64,000 nt of DNA from Actinomadura syzygii (GTDB taxonomy: Bacteria > Actinomycetota > Actinomycetes > Streptosporangiales > Streptosporangiaceae). Position 1 is the first letter of the stretch. Each line of letters starts with the position of its first letter. The stretch is from assembly GCF_008085905.1 (NCBI RefSeq), contig NZ_VSFF01000003.1:186001-250000 (forward strand). Reading direction: 5' to 3'. Shown one piece after another: positions 1 to 7,939 of the stretch. The position numbers and the translations under genes are program-made. The notes below the pieces were generated by a model. The model was given only the letters and a program-made list of their open reading frames with translations. It searched no databases and had not been told where the DNA came from.

Positions 1-386
1 AGCCGGTCGCCCGGCTCGAACGGGTACGCCTCGCCGACGAGGCGGCACGCGCCGCTCGCGTTCGGCGTGAACACCACCGCGTACTCGTCCGGGGAGGCGT
101 TGAAGAACCCCAGGATCGCCTCCCGCGTCCGCTCGACCAGCGCGGTGGACGCGCTGGACGTCGGGTTCTCCGAGTGCGGGTTGCCGTAACAGTGGCCCGC
201 GAGCCGCTCGCAGTGGGCGCGTATCTGCGCGTCCGCGGCGACGCCGGAGCCGGTGTAGTCGAGGTAGGTCTGGCCGCGCTCGTCCAGGTAGCGGTACTCG
301 GTGGCGCGCAGCTCGTCGAGCCGCCGCGTTCCCGCGAAGCCCCCGCCGCAGCCGGGCAGGTCGTCAGAGCCGGATGAAGGGCCCAT
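1..386 (-). CDS. Class V aminotransferase / MOCOS-like protein (N-terminal part, cut by window edge)
   Basis: About 128 N-terminal residues are visible; the rest lies beyond the left edge. After a short leader the protein reads LDERGQTYLDYTGSG and CYGNPHSENPTSSAS, the pattern of the PLP-dependent class V aminotransferase fold, as in the NifS-like half of molybdenum cofactor sulfurases and related cysteine desulfurases. The segment VVFTPNASGA fits the phosphate-binding stretch. The PLP lysine would be in the missing part, so sulfurase, desulfurase or another lyase cannot be separated. The ATG at 386 is the first in frame. The gene lies downstream of the ABC transporter on the same strand with a 126-bp gap, so it may have its own promoter. 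Confidence 0.75.
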   Translation of the reverse strand, partial: MGPSSGSDDLPGCGGGFAGTRRLDELRATEYRYLDERGQTYLDYTGSGVAADAQIRAHCERLAGHCYGNPHSENPTSSASTALVERTREAILGFFNASPDEYAVVFTPNASGACRLVGEAYPFEPGDR

Positions 387-512
387 GGTGCACCCCCGCG
401 TGCATGTAAGCCACACCCTTATAGAAACGGTCCGAAATTCGGGTGTGACACGCAAGGGGGTGTCCTGACCTTTTTTGGTCCGCCTGAGGACGTTTGTCAG
501 GTAGACCGGATG

Positions 513-2108
513 TCAGGTACGCCGGACGATCACCAGCCACGTCCCGGCGAGGAACAGCGCCGCGAACCCGCCGAGGACCGCCCAGTCGACGGCGACCGCG
601 CGGGAGAACGTGTCCCCGTAGGAGTCGAGCAGCGGCGGGCCGAGCGGGGAGCGCCCGGTGGCCCAGAGCCGCTCGACGCCGAGGCTGTGGCCGAGCCCCT
701 CGAACGCCCACCGGTTGGACATGGCGTAGCTCAGCCACCGTCCCGGCGCCGCCATCACCGGCACGGGCAGGATCGCACCCACGAACAGCACCTGCGGGAA
801 GCACAGCATCGGCAGCGCCATCGTCGCCTGCGCCGGGTCGGTCACGGCCGCGGACACGAGCAGGCCCAGCGCCAGCGCCGCGAGCGAGCACAGGAGCAGC
901 GTCGTGAACAGCTCCCCATAGGCGCCCCAGCCCGCCGCGGGCAGCCGGTCCAGGGCGCGCAGGACGCCGAGGGTCAGCGCGTCCACGACGGCCAGCAGCG
1001 GCAGCAGCACGGCGACCTTCGCCAGCACGTACGGCCCGGCGCGCAGCCCGGTGAGCCGCTCCCGCCGCACCACGGGCAGCTCCGAGCACACCTGGAGCAG
1101 GCCGTAGGTGAGGCCGAAGAAGAACCCGCCGAACGCGATCCAGAACAGGATCATCACCGTCGCGCTCGGGCTGGGCGCGGCGGGGGAGAACGCGCCCGGA
1201 CGGAACAGGACGGCGAACATCGCCAGCACCATCAACGGCGAGCCCGCGAGGACGGCGACCGTCAGCCGGTTCCGGGTCAGCAGGTCGGCGTTGCGGCGGC
1301 TGAGCAGGGCCCACTGCCGCCACGCCCCGACCGGCGGCCCGCCCGGCGAGGGCCGGTCGGCCGGGCGCGGCACGGGCTTCGGCGCGGGGGCCTCCCCGAT
1401 CTCCGCGCGGCCGCTGGACAGGCGGAGGTAGACGTCGTCGAACCCGTCGGCCTGGAAGTGCGCGAGCGCCTCGCGGGGCGGGCCGTAGAACGCGAGCGTC
1501 CCGTCCATGGCGAGGACGGCGACCTTGTCGCACACGGCCGCGTCCGGCGGGTGGTGGGTCGTGAGGACGACGGTCGTCCCGGTGGCGGCGAGGCCGCGCA
1601 GGGTCCGCATCAGATCGGCCGCCGACGCCGGGTCGAGGCCGGACGTCGGCTCGTCCAGGAAGAACACGCACGGCCGGGTCAGCAGCTCGACGGCGATGCT
1701 GGCGCGCTTGCGCTCGCCGCCGCTCAGCGACCCGACCCGCTGCCCGGCGCGGCCGGTGAGCGCCAGCGCCGCGAGCGCCCCGTCGACCGCGCTCTCCGCG
1801 TCCTCCGGCGGCGTCCCGGCGGGCAGCCGCAGGCCCGCCGCGTAGCGGAGGGTGCGCCGCAGCGGCAGGTCCCGGTGGACGATGTCGTCCTGCGGGACGT
1901 ACCCGAGCGACCCGTCGCCGCCCGCGTGCCGGACGTGGCCCTCGGCGGGCGGGCGGACGCCCGCGAGCGCGTCCAGCAGCGTGGTCTTGCCCGCGCCGCT
2001 GCCGCCGATGATCGCGACCAGCTCCCCGGTCCCGATCGTCAGCGACACGTCGCGCAGCGTGCGGCGGCCCCCGTCCACGCGCTGGCCCACGTCCCGGACC
2101 TCGATCAT
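513..2108 (-). CDS. ABC transporter, fused ATPase and ABC-2 permease (ABCG/White half-transporter type)
   Basis: A 531-residue half transporter with ATPase first and membrane domain second, the ABCG arrangement. The ATPase shows Walker A GGSGAGKTT (about residues 35-43), signature LSGGERKR and Walker B CVFFLDEPTSGLDP, followed by the switch region TTHHP. From about residue 270 the chain is hydrophobic with several membrane segments of the ABC2_membrane type. No FHA domain is present, unlike the longer Rv1747 family. The substrate cannot be told; lipids or hydrophobic compounds are typical for the family. Two ATGs are possible: GGGGAGG lies 8 nt before the ATG at 2108 but only 2 nt before the one at 2114, so 2108 is preferred. 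Confidence 0.88.
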   Translation of the reverse strand: MIEVRDVGQRVDGGRRTLRDVSLTIGTGELVAIIGGSGAGKTTLLDALAGVRPPAEGHVRHAGGDGSLGYVPQDDIVHRDLPLRRTLRYAAGLRLPAGTPPEDAESAVDGALAALALTGRAGQRVGSLSGGERKRASIAVELLTRPCVFFLDEPTSGLDPASAADLMRTLRGLAATGTTVVLTTHHPPDAAVCDKVAVLAMDGTLAFYGPPREALAHFQADGFDDVYLRLSSGRAEIGEAPAPKPVPRPADRPSPGGPPVGAWRQWALLSRRNADLLTRNRLTVAVLAGSPLMVLAMFAVLFRPGAFSPAAPSPSATVMILFWIAFGGFFFGLTYGLLQVCSELPVVRRERLTGLRAGPYVLAKVAVLLPLLAVVDALTLGVLRALDRLPAAGWGAYGELFTTLLLCSLAALALGLLVSAAVTDPAQATMALPMLCFPQVLFVGAILPVPVMAAPGRWLSYAMSNRWAFEGLGHSLGVERLWATGRSPLGPPLLDSYGDTFSRAVAVDWAVLGGFAALFLAGTWLVIVRRT

Positions 2109-2309
2109 CGGCATCGCCTCCCCTTCGGGCGCCCGGCACCGCGCCCCCGTATGTAACGCCGTGCGGAAACGCCCGTGTGGAAACGATGGACGATCGGACC
2201 CGGCCCGTCCAGGAAGGTCAGGCCACCGTGGCGTCGCGGGACGCGCCCGCGGGCCGCGTTACGGACGGGGTTCGCGCGTTGATTTGGACGTCCTTGCCAT
2301 GATGGGGCG

Positions 2310-3206
2310 GTGATCACACGACGGGACGACGGCCCGGACGGCTGGCGGCGGCGGCCCGACGCCTCCATGTCGCTGCTCGCCGACCTGTTCGCCGGGAAGC
2401 TCCTCGACCACGGCTACGCCGAGGCGGCGGCCCGGCGCGCCGCGGCGGGCGACGGCGGCTCCCGGCGGGGGCGGCTGCGCGGCGGCGGCGTCCTGCTCGT
2501 CCTCGCGCTCGCCGGGACGCTGATCGCGGTCGCCGGGGCCGAGGTGCGGCGCGGCGAGCCCGTCGCGGCCGAGCGCCGGTCCCGGCTCGTCGGCGAGATC
2601 CACGCCCGCACCGCCGAGACCGACGACCTCCAGCGCCGCCTCGGCCGCCTCCGGGACGAGACCGAGCGCCGCCGCGCCGCCGCCCTCGCCCGCAGCGCGC
2701 AGGGCCGCCGCGCCCGGCAGGCGCTCGCCCGCGCGAGCGCCGCCGCGGCCGCGACGCCCGCGTCCGGCGACGGCCTGGTCGTCACGGTCGACGACGCGCC
2801 CGGCGACGACCCGGACGCCCGGCCCGGCCGCGGACCCGCCGCGACCGACGGCCGGGTCTATGATCAGGACCTCCAGGTCCTGGTCAACGGGCTCTGGGCG
2901 GCCGGGGCCGAGGCGATCGGGATCAACGGGCAGCGGCTCACCCCGACCACCGCGATCCGCGCCGCGGGCGAGGCGATCCTGGTCGACTACCGCCCGCTCG
3001 GCGCGCCCTACGCGGTGACGGCGGTCGGCGACCCGGACCGGCTCCGCGCCGCCTTCGCCGGTTCGGCCGCCGACCGGCGGCTGCGGACGCTGAGCGAGCG
3101 CTACCGGATCAGGTACGGGACGCGCCGCGCGTCGGACGTCCGGCTGCCCGCCGCCGGAGCCGTCCGGCTGCGGTACGCCGTTCCCCACGAGGGGGACGGC
3201 CGGTGA
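2310..3206 (+). CDS. DUF881 family membrane-anchored protein (first copy)
   Basis: A 298-residue protein with a cytoplasmic N-terminus, one membrane helix at about residues 59-77 (hydrophobic VLLVLALAGTLIAVAG), a charged coiled-coil-like stretch, then the extracytoplasmic DUF881 domain. The family pairs with a small basic membrane protein in nearly all actinobacteria (Rv1823-Rv1825 in M. tuberculosis), but its role is unknown; a cell-envelope role is a guess. It is the first gene of the block, divergent from the ABC transporter. An alternative start is the ATG at 2367, giving MSLLADL, which resembles many family N-termini. Neither start has a strong ribosome binding site. Confidence 0.85.
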   Translation: MITRRDDGPDGWRRRPDASMSLLADLFAGKLLDHGYAEAAARRAAAGDGGSRRGRLRGGGVLLVLALAGTLIAVAGAEVRRGEPVAAERRSRLVGEIHARTAETDDLQRRLGRLRDETERRRAAALARSAQGRRARQALARASAAAAATPASGDGLVVTVDDAPGDDPDARPGRGPAATDGRVYDQDLQVLVNGLWAAGAEAIGINGQRLTPTTAIRAAGEAILVDYRPLGAPYAVTAVGDPDRLRAAFAGSAADRRLRTLSERYRIRYGTRRASDVRLPAAGAVRLRYAVPHEGDGR

Positions 3207-3228
3207 GCGGAGGAGGGGTGACCCGGAC

Positions 3229-3561
3229 GTGATCGCGCTGATCGGGCTCGTGATCGGCGTGACGCTCGGGCTCGTCCTCCAGCCGGACGTGCCGCTCTGG
3301 GCGGAGCCGTACCTTCCGATCGCCGTCGTCGCGGCGCTCGACGCCATGTTCGGCGGGATCCGGGCCCGGCTGGAGGGCATCTTCGACGAGAAGGTGTTCG
3401 TCGTCTCCTTCCTCAGCAACACCGTCATCGCCGCGCTGATCGTGTTCCTCGGCGACAAGCTCGGCGTGGGGTCGCAGCTCTCGACCGGCGTGGTGGTCGT
3501 CCTCGGCATCCGGATCTTCTCCAACGCGGCGGGCATCCGGCGCAGGCTGTTCGGCGCATGA
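3229..3561 (+). CDS. sbp: Small basic protein, DUF1290 (sbp) family membrane protein
   Basis: A 110-residue protein made almost entirely of three or four membrane helices, with the family stretch AALDAMFGGIRARLEG in the first cytoplasmic loop. This is the DUF1290 or Sbp family, always found beside DUF881 genes and, in Firmicutes, near division genes. Its biochemical role is unknown. The GTG start follows AGGAGG (3211-3216) at 12 nt, longer than ideal, but no other in-frame start fits. Its stop overlaps the next gene in an ATGA, so the two are translationally coupled. Confidence 0.9.
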   Translation: MIALIGLVIGVTLGLVLQPDVPLWAEPYLPIAVVAALDAMFGGIRARLEGIFDEKVFVVSFLSNTVIAALIVFLGDKLGVGSQLSTGVVVVLGIRIFSNAAGIRRRLFGA

Positions 3562-4301
3562 CGGGCCCCGAACCCAGGCCGGGCCGCGAACCCAGACCGG
3601 GCCGCGACGCCGAGGCGCGCCCGGAGGGCCTCCGCGCGGTCGCCGATCTGTTGAGACCGCGAGTCAGCATGGGCCAGCTGATCGGCGGTCTGCTGTGCCT
3701 CGTGCTCGGGTTCGCGGTCGTCGCGCAGATCCGCTCGAACGAGAGGGACACCACGTTCGCGACCGCGCGGCAGGACGAGCTCGTCGGCGTCCTGTCCGAT
3801 CTGGGCCAGCGCTCCGAGCGGCTGCGCGGCGACCTGCGCGACCTGGAGGACACCAAGGCCCGGCTCGAACGGGACGCGCAGGGCGGAACCGCCCTGGAGG
3901 AGGCCCGCAAGCGGGCGGCCACCTACGGCCTGCTCGCGGGCACCGTCCCGGCCGAGGGCCCCGGCATCGAGCTGACGGTCGGCGACCCGCGGCGCGGCGT
4001 GCGGGCCGTCAACCTGCTCGACGCGCTGGAGGAGCTGCGCGACGCGGGCGCCGAGGTCGTGCAGGTCAACGACGTCCGCGCCGGGGTCGACAGCTACTTC
4101 CTGGACGACCGCGACGGCGTCCGGGCCGACGGCCGCGCGCTCGTCCCGCCGTACCGGTTCCGCGCCATCGGCGACCCCCATACGATGACGACGGCGCTGA
4201 ACATCCCCGGCGGGCTGGTGCGGACGCTCCAGGCCGCGGGCGCCGAGGTCTCGATCACCCCGCGCGCGAAAGTCGTCGTCGACGCGGTACGGTCTCCGTA
4301 G
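3558..4301 (+). CDS. DUF881 family membrane-anchored protein (second copy)
   Basis: A 247-residue paralogue of the first DUF881 gene, overlapping sbp by four bases. After a charged N-terminus with the twice-repeated EPRPGR there is one membrane helix (about residues 38-56), then a coiled coil (RSERLRGDLRDLEDTKARLE) and a DUF881 domain with the conserved VNDVRAG and NIPGGLV stretches. The order DUF881-sbp-DUF881 suggests that the three make one membrane complex; this is inferred from synteny. In the related mycobacterial cluster gcvH comes next; here it is replaced by about 300 bp without a gene. Confidence 0.88.
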   Translation: MTGPEPRPGREPRPGRDAEARPEGLRAVADLLRPRVSMGQLIGGLLCLVLGFAVVAQIRSNERDTTFATARQDELVGVLSDLGQRSERLRGDLRDLEDTKARLERDAQGGTALEEARKRAATYGLLAGTVPAEGPGIELTVGDPRRGVRAVNLLDALEELRDAGAEVVQVNDVRAGVDSYFLDDRDGVRADGRALVPPYRFRAIGDPHTMTTALNIPGGLVRTLQAAGAEVSITPRAKVVVDAVRSP

Positions 4302-4608
4302 AGGGAGACGGGGGGAGCGGTAAACCGGACGGCCCGCTCGAACGTCGTCATCGGGGCGGTCCGCGCGGCGGCGTAGACCTGCGATCATCGACGAATGTAG
4401 TTTGGTCCGGTCGGCTCACCGTTCCAGTTGACCCCTCGGGTAATACCCGCGTAAGTTGCGGCGACCGTCGTCTGAGCGGGCGGTGGGTCGACCGTGGTCG
4501 GGGGCGGGTCCCCGGCGTGGGTTGGTTGATGGATGCGCGTGGCGCAGGCGGCTCCCGTTGCGGCGGGGCGCCCGGCGCCGCGCCGATGGTAGGAGGCCGA
4601 GCCGATCG
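4302..4608. other. Gene-free interval where gcvH would be expected
   Basis: No reading frame here resembles GcvH, whose lipoyl-lysine region is easy to recognise. The interval holds the garA promoter candidate and the garA leader. In mycobacteria gcvH lies between the second DUF881 gene and garA, so this looks like a lineage-specific loss or relocation. Confidence 0.6.
4428..4457 (+). promoter_or_regulatory. Candidate promoter of garA
   Basis: TTGACC (4428-4433) is followed after 18 bp by TAAGTT (4452-4457), matching the TTGAC and TAnnnT consensus of actinobacterial primary sigma promoters. The leader to the garA ATG would be about 150 nt. Confidence 0.45.
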
Positions 4609-5139
4609 ATGCCGAGCGTCTACTGCACGCAGTGCGGTCACGCCAACCCGGATGATGCCCGCTTCTGCTCGAACTGCGGTACTCCGCTCACCCGGAGTCC
4701 GCTGCCTCCCCGGGAGTCGCCCGGCGAGTCCACGTCCACCATCTCCATCGGCGGGTTCGAGGCCCTCGACACCGACGCCGGAACCGAGGAGCCCTCGCTC
4801 GGTCCCGACCAGATGGCCATGGAGGCGCTCCCCCCGGGGACGGCGCTGCTCGTGGTCAAGCGGGGCCCGAACGCGGGGAGCCGGTTCCTGCTCGACAAGG
4901 ACCGCACCTCCGCCGGACGGCACCCCGAGAGCGACATCTTCCTGGACGACGTCACCGTCTCGCGCCGCCACGCCGAGTTCGCCCGGCAGGGCGCCGTGTT
5001 CTCCGTCCGCGACGTGGGCAGCCTCAACGGCACCTACGTCAACCGGCAGCGGATCGACCAGGCCGGGCTGTCCGGCGGCGACGAGGTGCAGATCGGCAAG
5101 TTCCGGCTGGTGTTCCTGACCAATCCGGCGCACGGCTGA
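4609..5139 (+). CDS. garA: GarA/OdhI-type FHA domain protein with N-terminal zinc ribbon
   Basis: A 176-residue protein. The C-terminal FHA domain is near-identical in pattern to mycobacterial GarA, with ALLVVKRGPNAGSRFLL, SAGRHPESDIFLDDV, SRRHAEF and NGTYVNR. GarA and OdhI bind 2-oxoglutarate dehydrogenase and glutamate enzymes and are switched off when a Ser/Thr kinase phosphorylates an N-terminal threonine motif and the FHA domain folds back on it. Here the N-terminus is a four-cysteine zinc ribbon (Cys6, 9, 20, 23), and the likely phospho-acceptor stretch is ESTSTIS at residues 40-46, in place of the mycobacterial ETTS. The ATG is preceded by AGGAGG (4591-4596) at 12 nt. The downstream merR is 52 bp away. 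Confidence 0.88.
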   Translation: MPSVYCTQCGHANPDDARFCSNCGTPLTRSPLPPRESPGESTSTISIGGFEALDTDAGTEEPSLGPDQMAMEALPPGTALLVVKRGPNAGSRFLLDKDRTSAGRHPESDIFLDDVTVSRRHAEFARQGAVFSVRDVGSLNGTYVNRQRIDQAGLSGGDEVQIGKFRLVFLTNPAHG

Positions 5140-5191
5140 CGCGCGGCCTGCACCGGCGGAGCACGAGGCCGCGGCGACGATGGGAGGGGCC

Positions 5192-5917
5192 ATGAACGCG
5201 CAGTCAGCCCGGTCCCTGATGACGATCGGGGACGTCCTCGGACTGCTCAGGCCCGACTTCCCCGACATCACCATCTCCAAGATCAGGTTCCTGGAGTCCG
5301 AGGGCCTCGTCGAGCCGCAGCGCAGCCCGTCCGGGTACCGCAAGTTCAGCGCGGCCGACGTGGAGCGGCTGCGGTTCGTCCTCGCGGCGCAGCGCGACCA
5401 CTACCTCCCGCTCCGCGTCATCCGCCAGCACCTGGAGGCGCGCGACCGGGGCGAGAACCCGCCGCCGCTCGGGCCGCGCCGGCCCGGCGCGCCCGAGCCG
5501 CGCCGTCCCCGCACGCTCGTCGCGGCCGACACCACCGCCGCCGACCCGCCCGTCCGGCTGACCCGCCGCCAGCTCCTCGACGGCGCCGGGATCGACGAGG
5601 GCCTGCTCGCCCGGCTGGAGGAGTACGGCCTCGTCCGGCGTGCCGGGACCCACTACGAGGGCGACGCGCTGAGCGTCGCCCGCGCCGCCGCCGCGCTCGG
5701 CGAGTTCGGTTTCGAGGTCCGCCACCTGCGCGCGGTGAAGGCCGCCGCCGACCGGCAGGTCGGGCTGATCGAGCAGATGGTCGCGCCGCAGCTGCGCCGC
5801 CGCGGCCAGGGCGCCCACGAGCAGGCGGCCGAGACCGCGCGGGAGATCGCCGCGCTGTCGGTGCGGCTGCACGCCGCCCTGGTCGACGCCGGGCTCCGCG
5901 AAAGCCTCGACCGCTGA
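5192..5917 (+). CDS. MerR family transcriptional regulator (Rv1828-like)
   Basis: A 241-residue MerR-type regulator. The N-terminal winged helix reads LLRPDFPDITISKIRFLESEGL and SPSGYRKFSAADVERLRFVL, the signature of the garA-linked MerR of actinobacteria (Rv1828). A proline-rich hinge follows, then an atypical C-terminal domain with VRHLRAVKAAADRQ and a helical end that probably dimerises. No effector cysteines are seen, so it is not a metal sensor of the classical type. The ATG at 5192 is preferred over 5180 because GGGAGG (5182-5187) ends 4 nt before it. It lies between garA and the DUF151 gene on the same strand. Confidence 0.88.
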   Translation: MNAQSARSLMTIGDVLGLLRPDFPDITISKIRFLESEGLVEPQRSPSGYRKFSAADVERLRFVLAAQRDHYLPLRVIRQHLEARDRGENPPPLGPRRPGAPEPRRPRTLVAADTTAADPPVRLTRRQLLDGAGIDEGLLARLEEYGLVRRAGTHYEGDALSVARAAAALGEFGFEVRHLRAVKAAADRQVGLIEQMVAPQLRRRGQGAHEQAAETAREIAALSVRLHAALVDAGLRESLDR

Positions 5918-6059
5918 TCATGTGCGCCGCGGAGGATTTTGCCGGAGCCGCGGCAACACGAGCTGTCCGGAGCGGGGTGTACGTTGGCTACAGGGTTCGG
6001 TCACGAACTGATCCGCTGCACGTGGTGATCGAGACGGCGAGAACCAGCAGGGAGCCGCA

Positions 6060-6530
6060 GTGAAGCAGATGGAGGTCGTCGGCGTCCGGGTCGAGATGCC
6101 CTCCAATCAGCCCATCGTCCTGTTGAAGGAGACGGAGGGCGACCGCTACCTGCCCATCTGGATCGGGGCGGTCGAAGCGACCGCGATCGCCTTCGCCCAG
6201 CAGGGCGTGCTGCCCGCCCGCCCGCTCACCCACGACCTGTTCCGCGACGTCCTGGACGCCCTCAGCGTCCAGCTCCGCACCGTCAACATCACCGCGCTGC
6301 GCGAGGGCATCTTCTTCGCCGACCTCGTGTTCTCCAACGGCGTCGAGGTGAGCGCCCGCCCGTCCGACTCCATCGCCCTCGCCCTGCGCACCGGCGCCAC
6401 GATCTTCGCCAGCGAGGACGTCCTCGAAGAGGCCGGGGTCGCTATCCCGGACGAGCAGGAGGACGAGGTCGAGAAGTTCCGCGAGTTCCTCGACACCATC
6501 TCCCCGGAGGACTTCGGCCGCGCGGGCTGA
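6060..6530 (+). CDS. DUF151 / bifunctional nuclease family protein (Rv1829-like)
   Basis: A 156-residue protein starting MKQMEVVGVRVEMPSNQPI, with LPIWIGAVEATAIA, RPLTHDLF and the conserved ARPSDSIALALR near the C-terminus. This is the DUF151 family; plant members have DNase/RNase activity, and bacterial ones are structurally known but have no firm role. The length matches M. tuberculosis Rv1829, and the gene sits between two merR genes as there. GGGAG (6050-6054) lies 5 nt before the GTG start, supporting it. The 142-bp gap from merR may hold a promoter. Confidence 0.9.
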   Translation: MKQMEVVGVRVEMPSNQPIVLLKETEGDRYLPIWIGAVEATAIAFAQQGVLPARPLTHDLFRDVLDALSVQLRTVNITALREGIFFADLVFSNGVEVSARPSDSIALALRTGATIFASEDVLEEAGVAIPDEQEDEVEKFREFLDTISPEDFGRAG

Positions 6531-6645
6531 CACGCGCGCGCCGACAAGCCGGGCGAGCCGCGGGCGCACGGGGATCACCAAGAGGTACTCTCGTTTCAGC
6601 AACCTCAGCCACCACCCCGGCCACGCACGCACCTGAACCGTCGCG

Positions 6646-6720
6646 ATCGCGGGCGAAGCCAGGTTCGAGCGAAGCGAGAACCTGATCGCGAAGCGAGCCG
6701 CAAGGCGAGCCGGAGCGATG
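6646..6720. repeat. Cluster of GCGAAGC-type palindromic repeats
   Basis: CAGGTTC (6660-6666) pairs with GAACCTG (6678-6684) around a loop containing GAGCGAAGCGA. GATCGC followed by GCGAAGC-like words occurs on both sides of the hairpin. A related core, with an unrelated stem, is inserted in gcvP at 11408-11449, and AAGCGAGG occurs again at the menC stop. The pattern looks like a dispersed small repeat family with a constant loop and variable stems. Confidence 0.5.
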
Positions 6721-6900
6721 CGGCGATCGCACAGCCTCGCGCGACGATGGAGGGCGCCCAGCGCCCGAAAGAGGAGCGCAAGGCAATGAACACGAGTGCG
6801 GGGCGATAAACACGGGTAGGAGTGGGGTTGGCTCGGAAGGTGCGAGGTTTGCCCACGTGAAGCCGGTTCATCCGGGCATGCGACGCGCCGACGATGAACG

Positions 6901-6973
6901 TTGACCACACCCTGACCGGCACCTACCGTGCTGGTGGAACACCCGTGGTGTAAGTCGTCAAACCCCCTTGACG
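6901..6973 (+). promoter_or_regulatory. Promoter and inverted-repeat operator before the second merR
   Basis: TTGACC (6901-6906), 17 bp, TACCGT (6924-6929) forms a good promoter. About 27 bp downstream a perfect inverted repeat, CGTCAA (6956-6961) and TTGACG (6968-6973) with a 6-bp spacer, lies in the leader 34 bp before the start codon. Its place suggests an operator, possibly autoregulatory. Confidence 0.5.
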
Positions 6974-7007
6974 AAGCGGCACGGGATGATAGAAGCCGGA
7001 GGTCCGC

Positions 7008-7613
7008 GTGGCGGTGAGCAGCGGCGAGGGCAAGGCGACCCCCGAGCGGCGGATGGCGTCCCAGCGCGCCGGGGAGCAGGGGCTGCTCTTCGACACGCAG
7101 GTGTCCGCGCCACCGGAGGATGTCGGCTACCGCGGCCCGACGGCGTGCGCCGCGGCGGGGATCACCTACCGGCAGCTCGACTACTGGGCCCGGACGAAGC
7201 TGGTCGAGCCGAGCGTCCGGTCGGCGCAGGGGTCGGGCAGCCAGCGGCTCTACAGCTTCCGCGACATCCTCGTCCTGAAGGTCGTGAAGCGGCTTCTCGA
7301 CACCGGGGTGTCGCTGCAGCAGATCCGGACGGCGGTGTCGCACCTGCGCGACCGCGGCGTCCGCGACCTGGCGCAGATCACCCTGATGAGCGACGGCGTC
7401 AGCGTCTACGAGTGCACCTCGGCCGACGAGGTCGTCGATCTGCTGCAGGGCGGGCAGGGCGTGTTCGGCATAGCGCTCGGCCGCGTCTGGCAGGAGGTCG
7501 AGGGCAGCCTCGCCGAACTGCCCGGCGAACGCGCCGAGGCCGTCGGCGACGACTCGTCCGAGCATCCGCACGACGAGCTCGCGAACCGCCGCCGCGCCCG
7601 CCGCACCGGCTGA
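7008..7613 (+). CDS. MerR family transcriptional regulator (Rv1830/McdR-like)
   Basis: A 201-residue MerR protein of the second garA-linked type. The helix-turn-helix region reads ACAAAGITYRQLDYWARTKLVEPSVR and SGSQRLYSFRDILVLKVVKRLLDTGVSLQQIR. The middle part has DLAQITLMSDGVSVYECTS and a glycine-rich GGQGVFGIALG. The mycobacterial counterpart Rv1830 is linked to growth and cell-cycle control; here the role is inferred from orthology only. GGAGG (6998-7002) sits 5 nt before the GTG. The C-terminal RRRARRTG tail is basic and probably disordered. Confidence 0.9.
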   Translation: MAVSSGEGKATPERRMASQRAGEQGLLFDTQVSAPPEDVGYRGPTACAAAGITYRQLDYWARTKLVEPSVRSAQGSGSQRLYSFRDILVLKVVKRLLDTGVSLQQIRTAVSHLRDRGVRDLAQITLMSDGVSVYECTSADEVVDLLQGGQGVFGIALGRVWQEVEGSLAELPGERAEAVGDDSSEHPHDELANRRRARRTG

Positions 7614-7939
7614 CCCTCCACCACCTGTCTCACCCTCCCGGCTCACCCCCCCCGCACTGGCTGAGCCCCCCGGGCACCGACCGAAGCCCCGCCGCACCGG
7701 CTGACACGCACTCCGCCGGAATCCGCGCACCTGGTTGAAGCCCCGCCGCACCGGCCGGATCACACTTCACCTGAACTCGCGTATCGGTTGAAGCCCCGTC
7801 GTAGGGCCCGTCGCACCCGCATTCCGCGTCCGCTCGGCCCTCGGACACAGGCGGGTCCACGCCCGCGCCTCATGGCCCTCGCATCGGGATCAGGCCCTGC
7901 ACCGGGCGGAGGCTCGCCGATCCGCGGCTGAGCGCTCGC
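7614..7939. repeat. Gene-free interval with degenerate repeats of GAAGCCCCGCCGCACCGG
   Basis: Two near-perfect copies of GAAGCCCCGCCGCACCGG occur around 7683 and 7737, a shorter copy around 7790, and a related word closes the merR2 gene just before. No coding sequence fits. The repeats look like local duplication rather than a mobile element. Confidence 0.5.

Larger units (their letters stand above)
6531..7007. other. Intergenic region with repeats and the merR2 promoter
   Basis: No gene is supported. The first half (about 6640-6780) is filled with GCGAAGC-containing repeats, described separately. The second half carries a promoter and an inverted repeat upstream of the second merR gene. Confidence 0.6.

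Noticed and set aside
6655..6690. tRNA T-arm resemblance (AGGTTCGAG)
   Set aside because: No acceptor or anticodon arms fit around it; it is part of the GCGAAGC hairpin.
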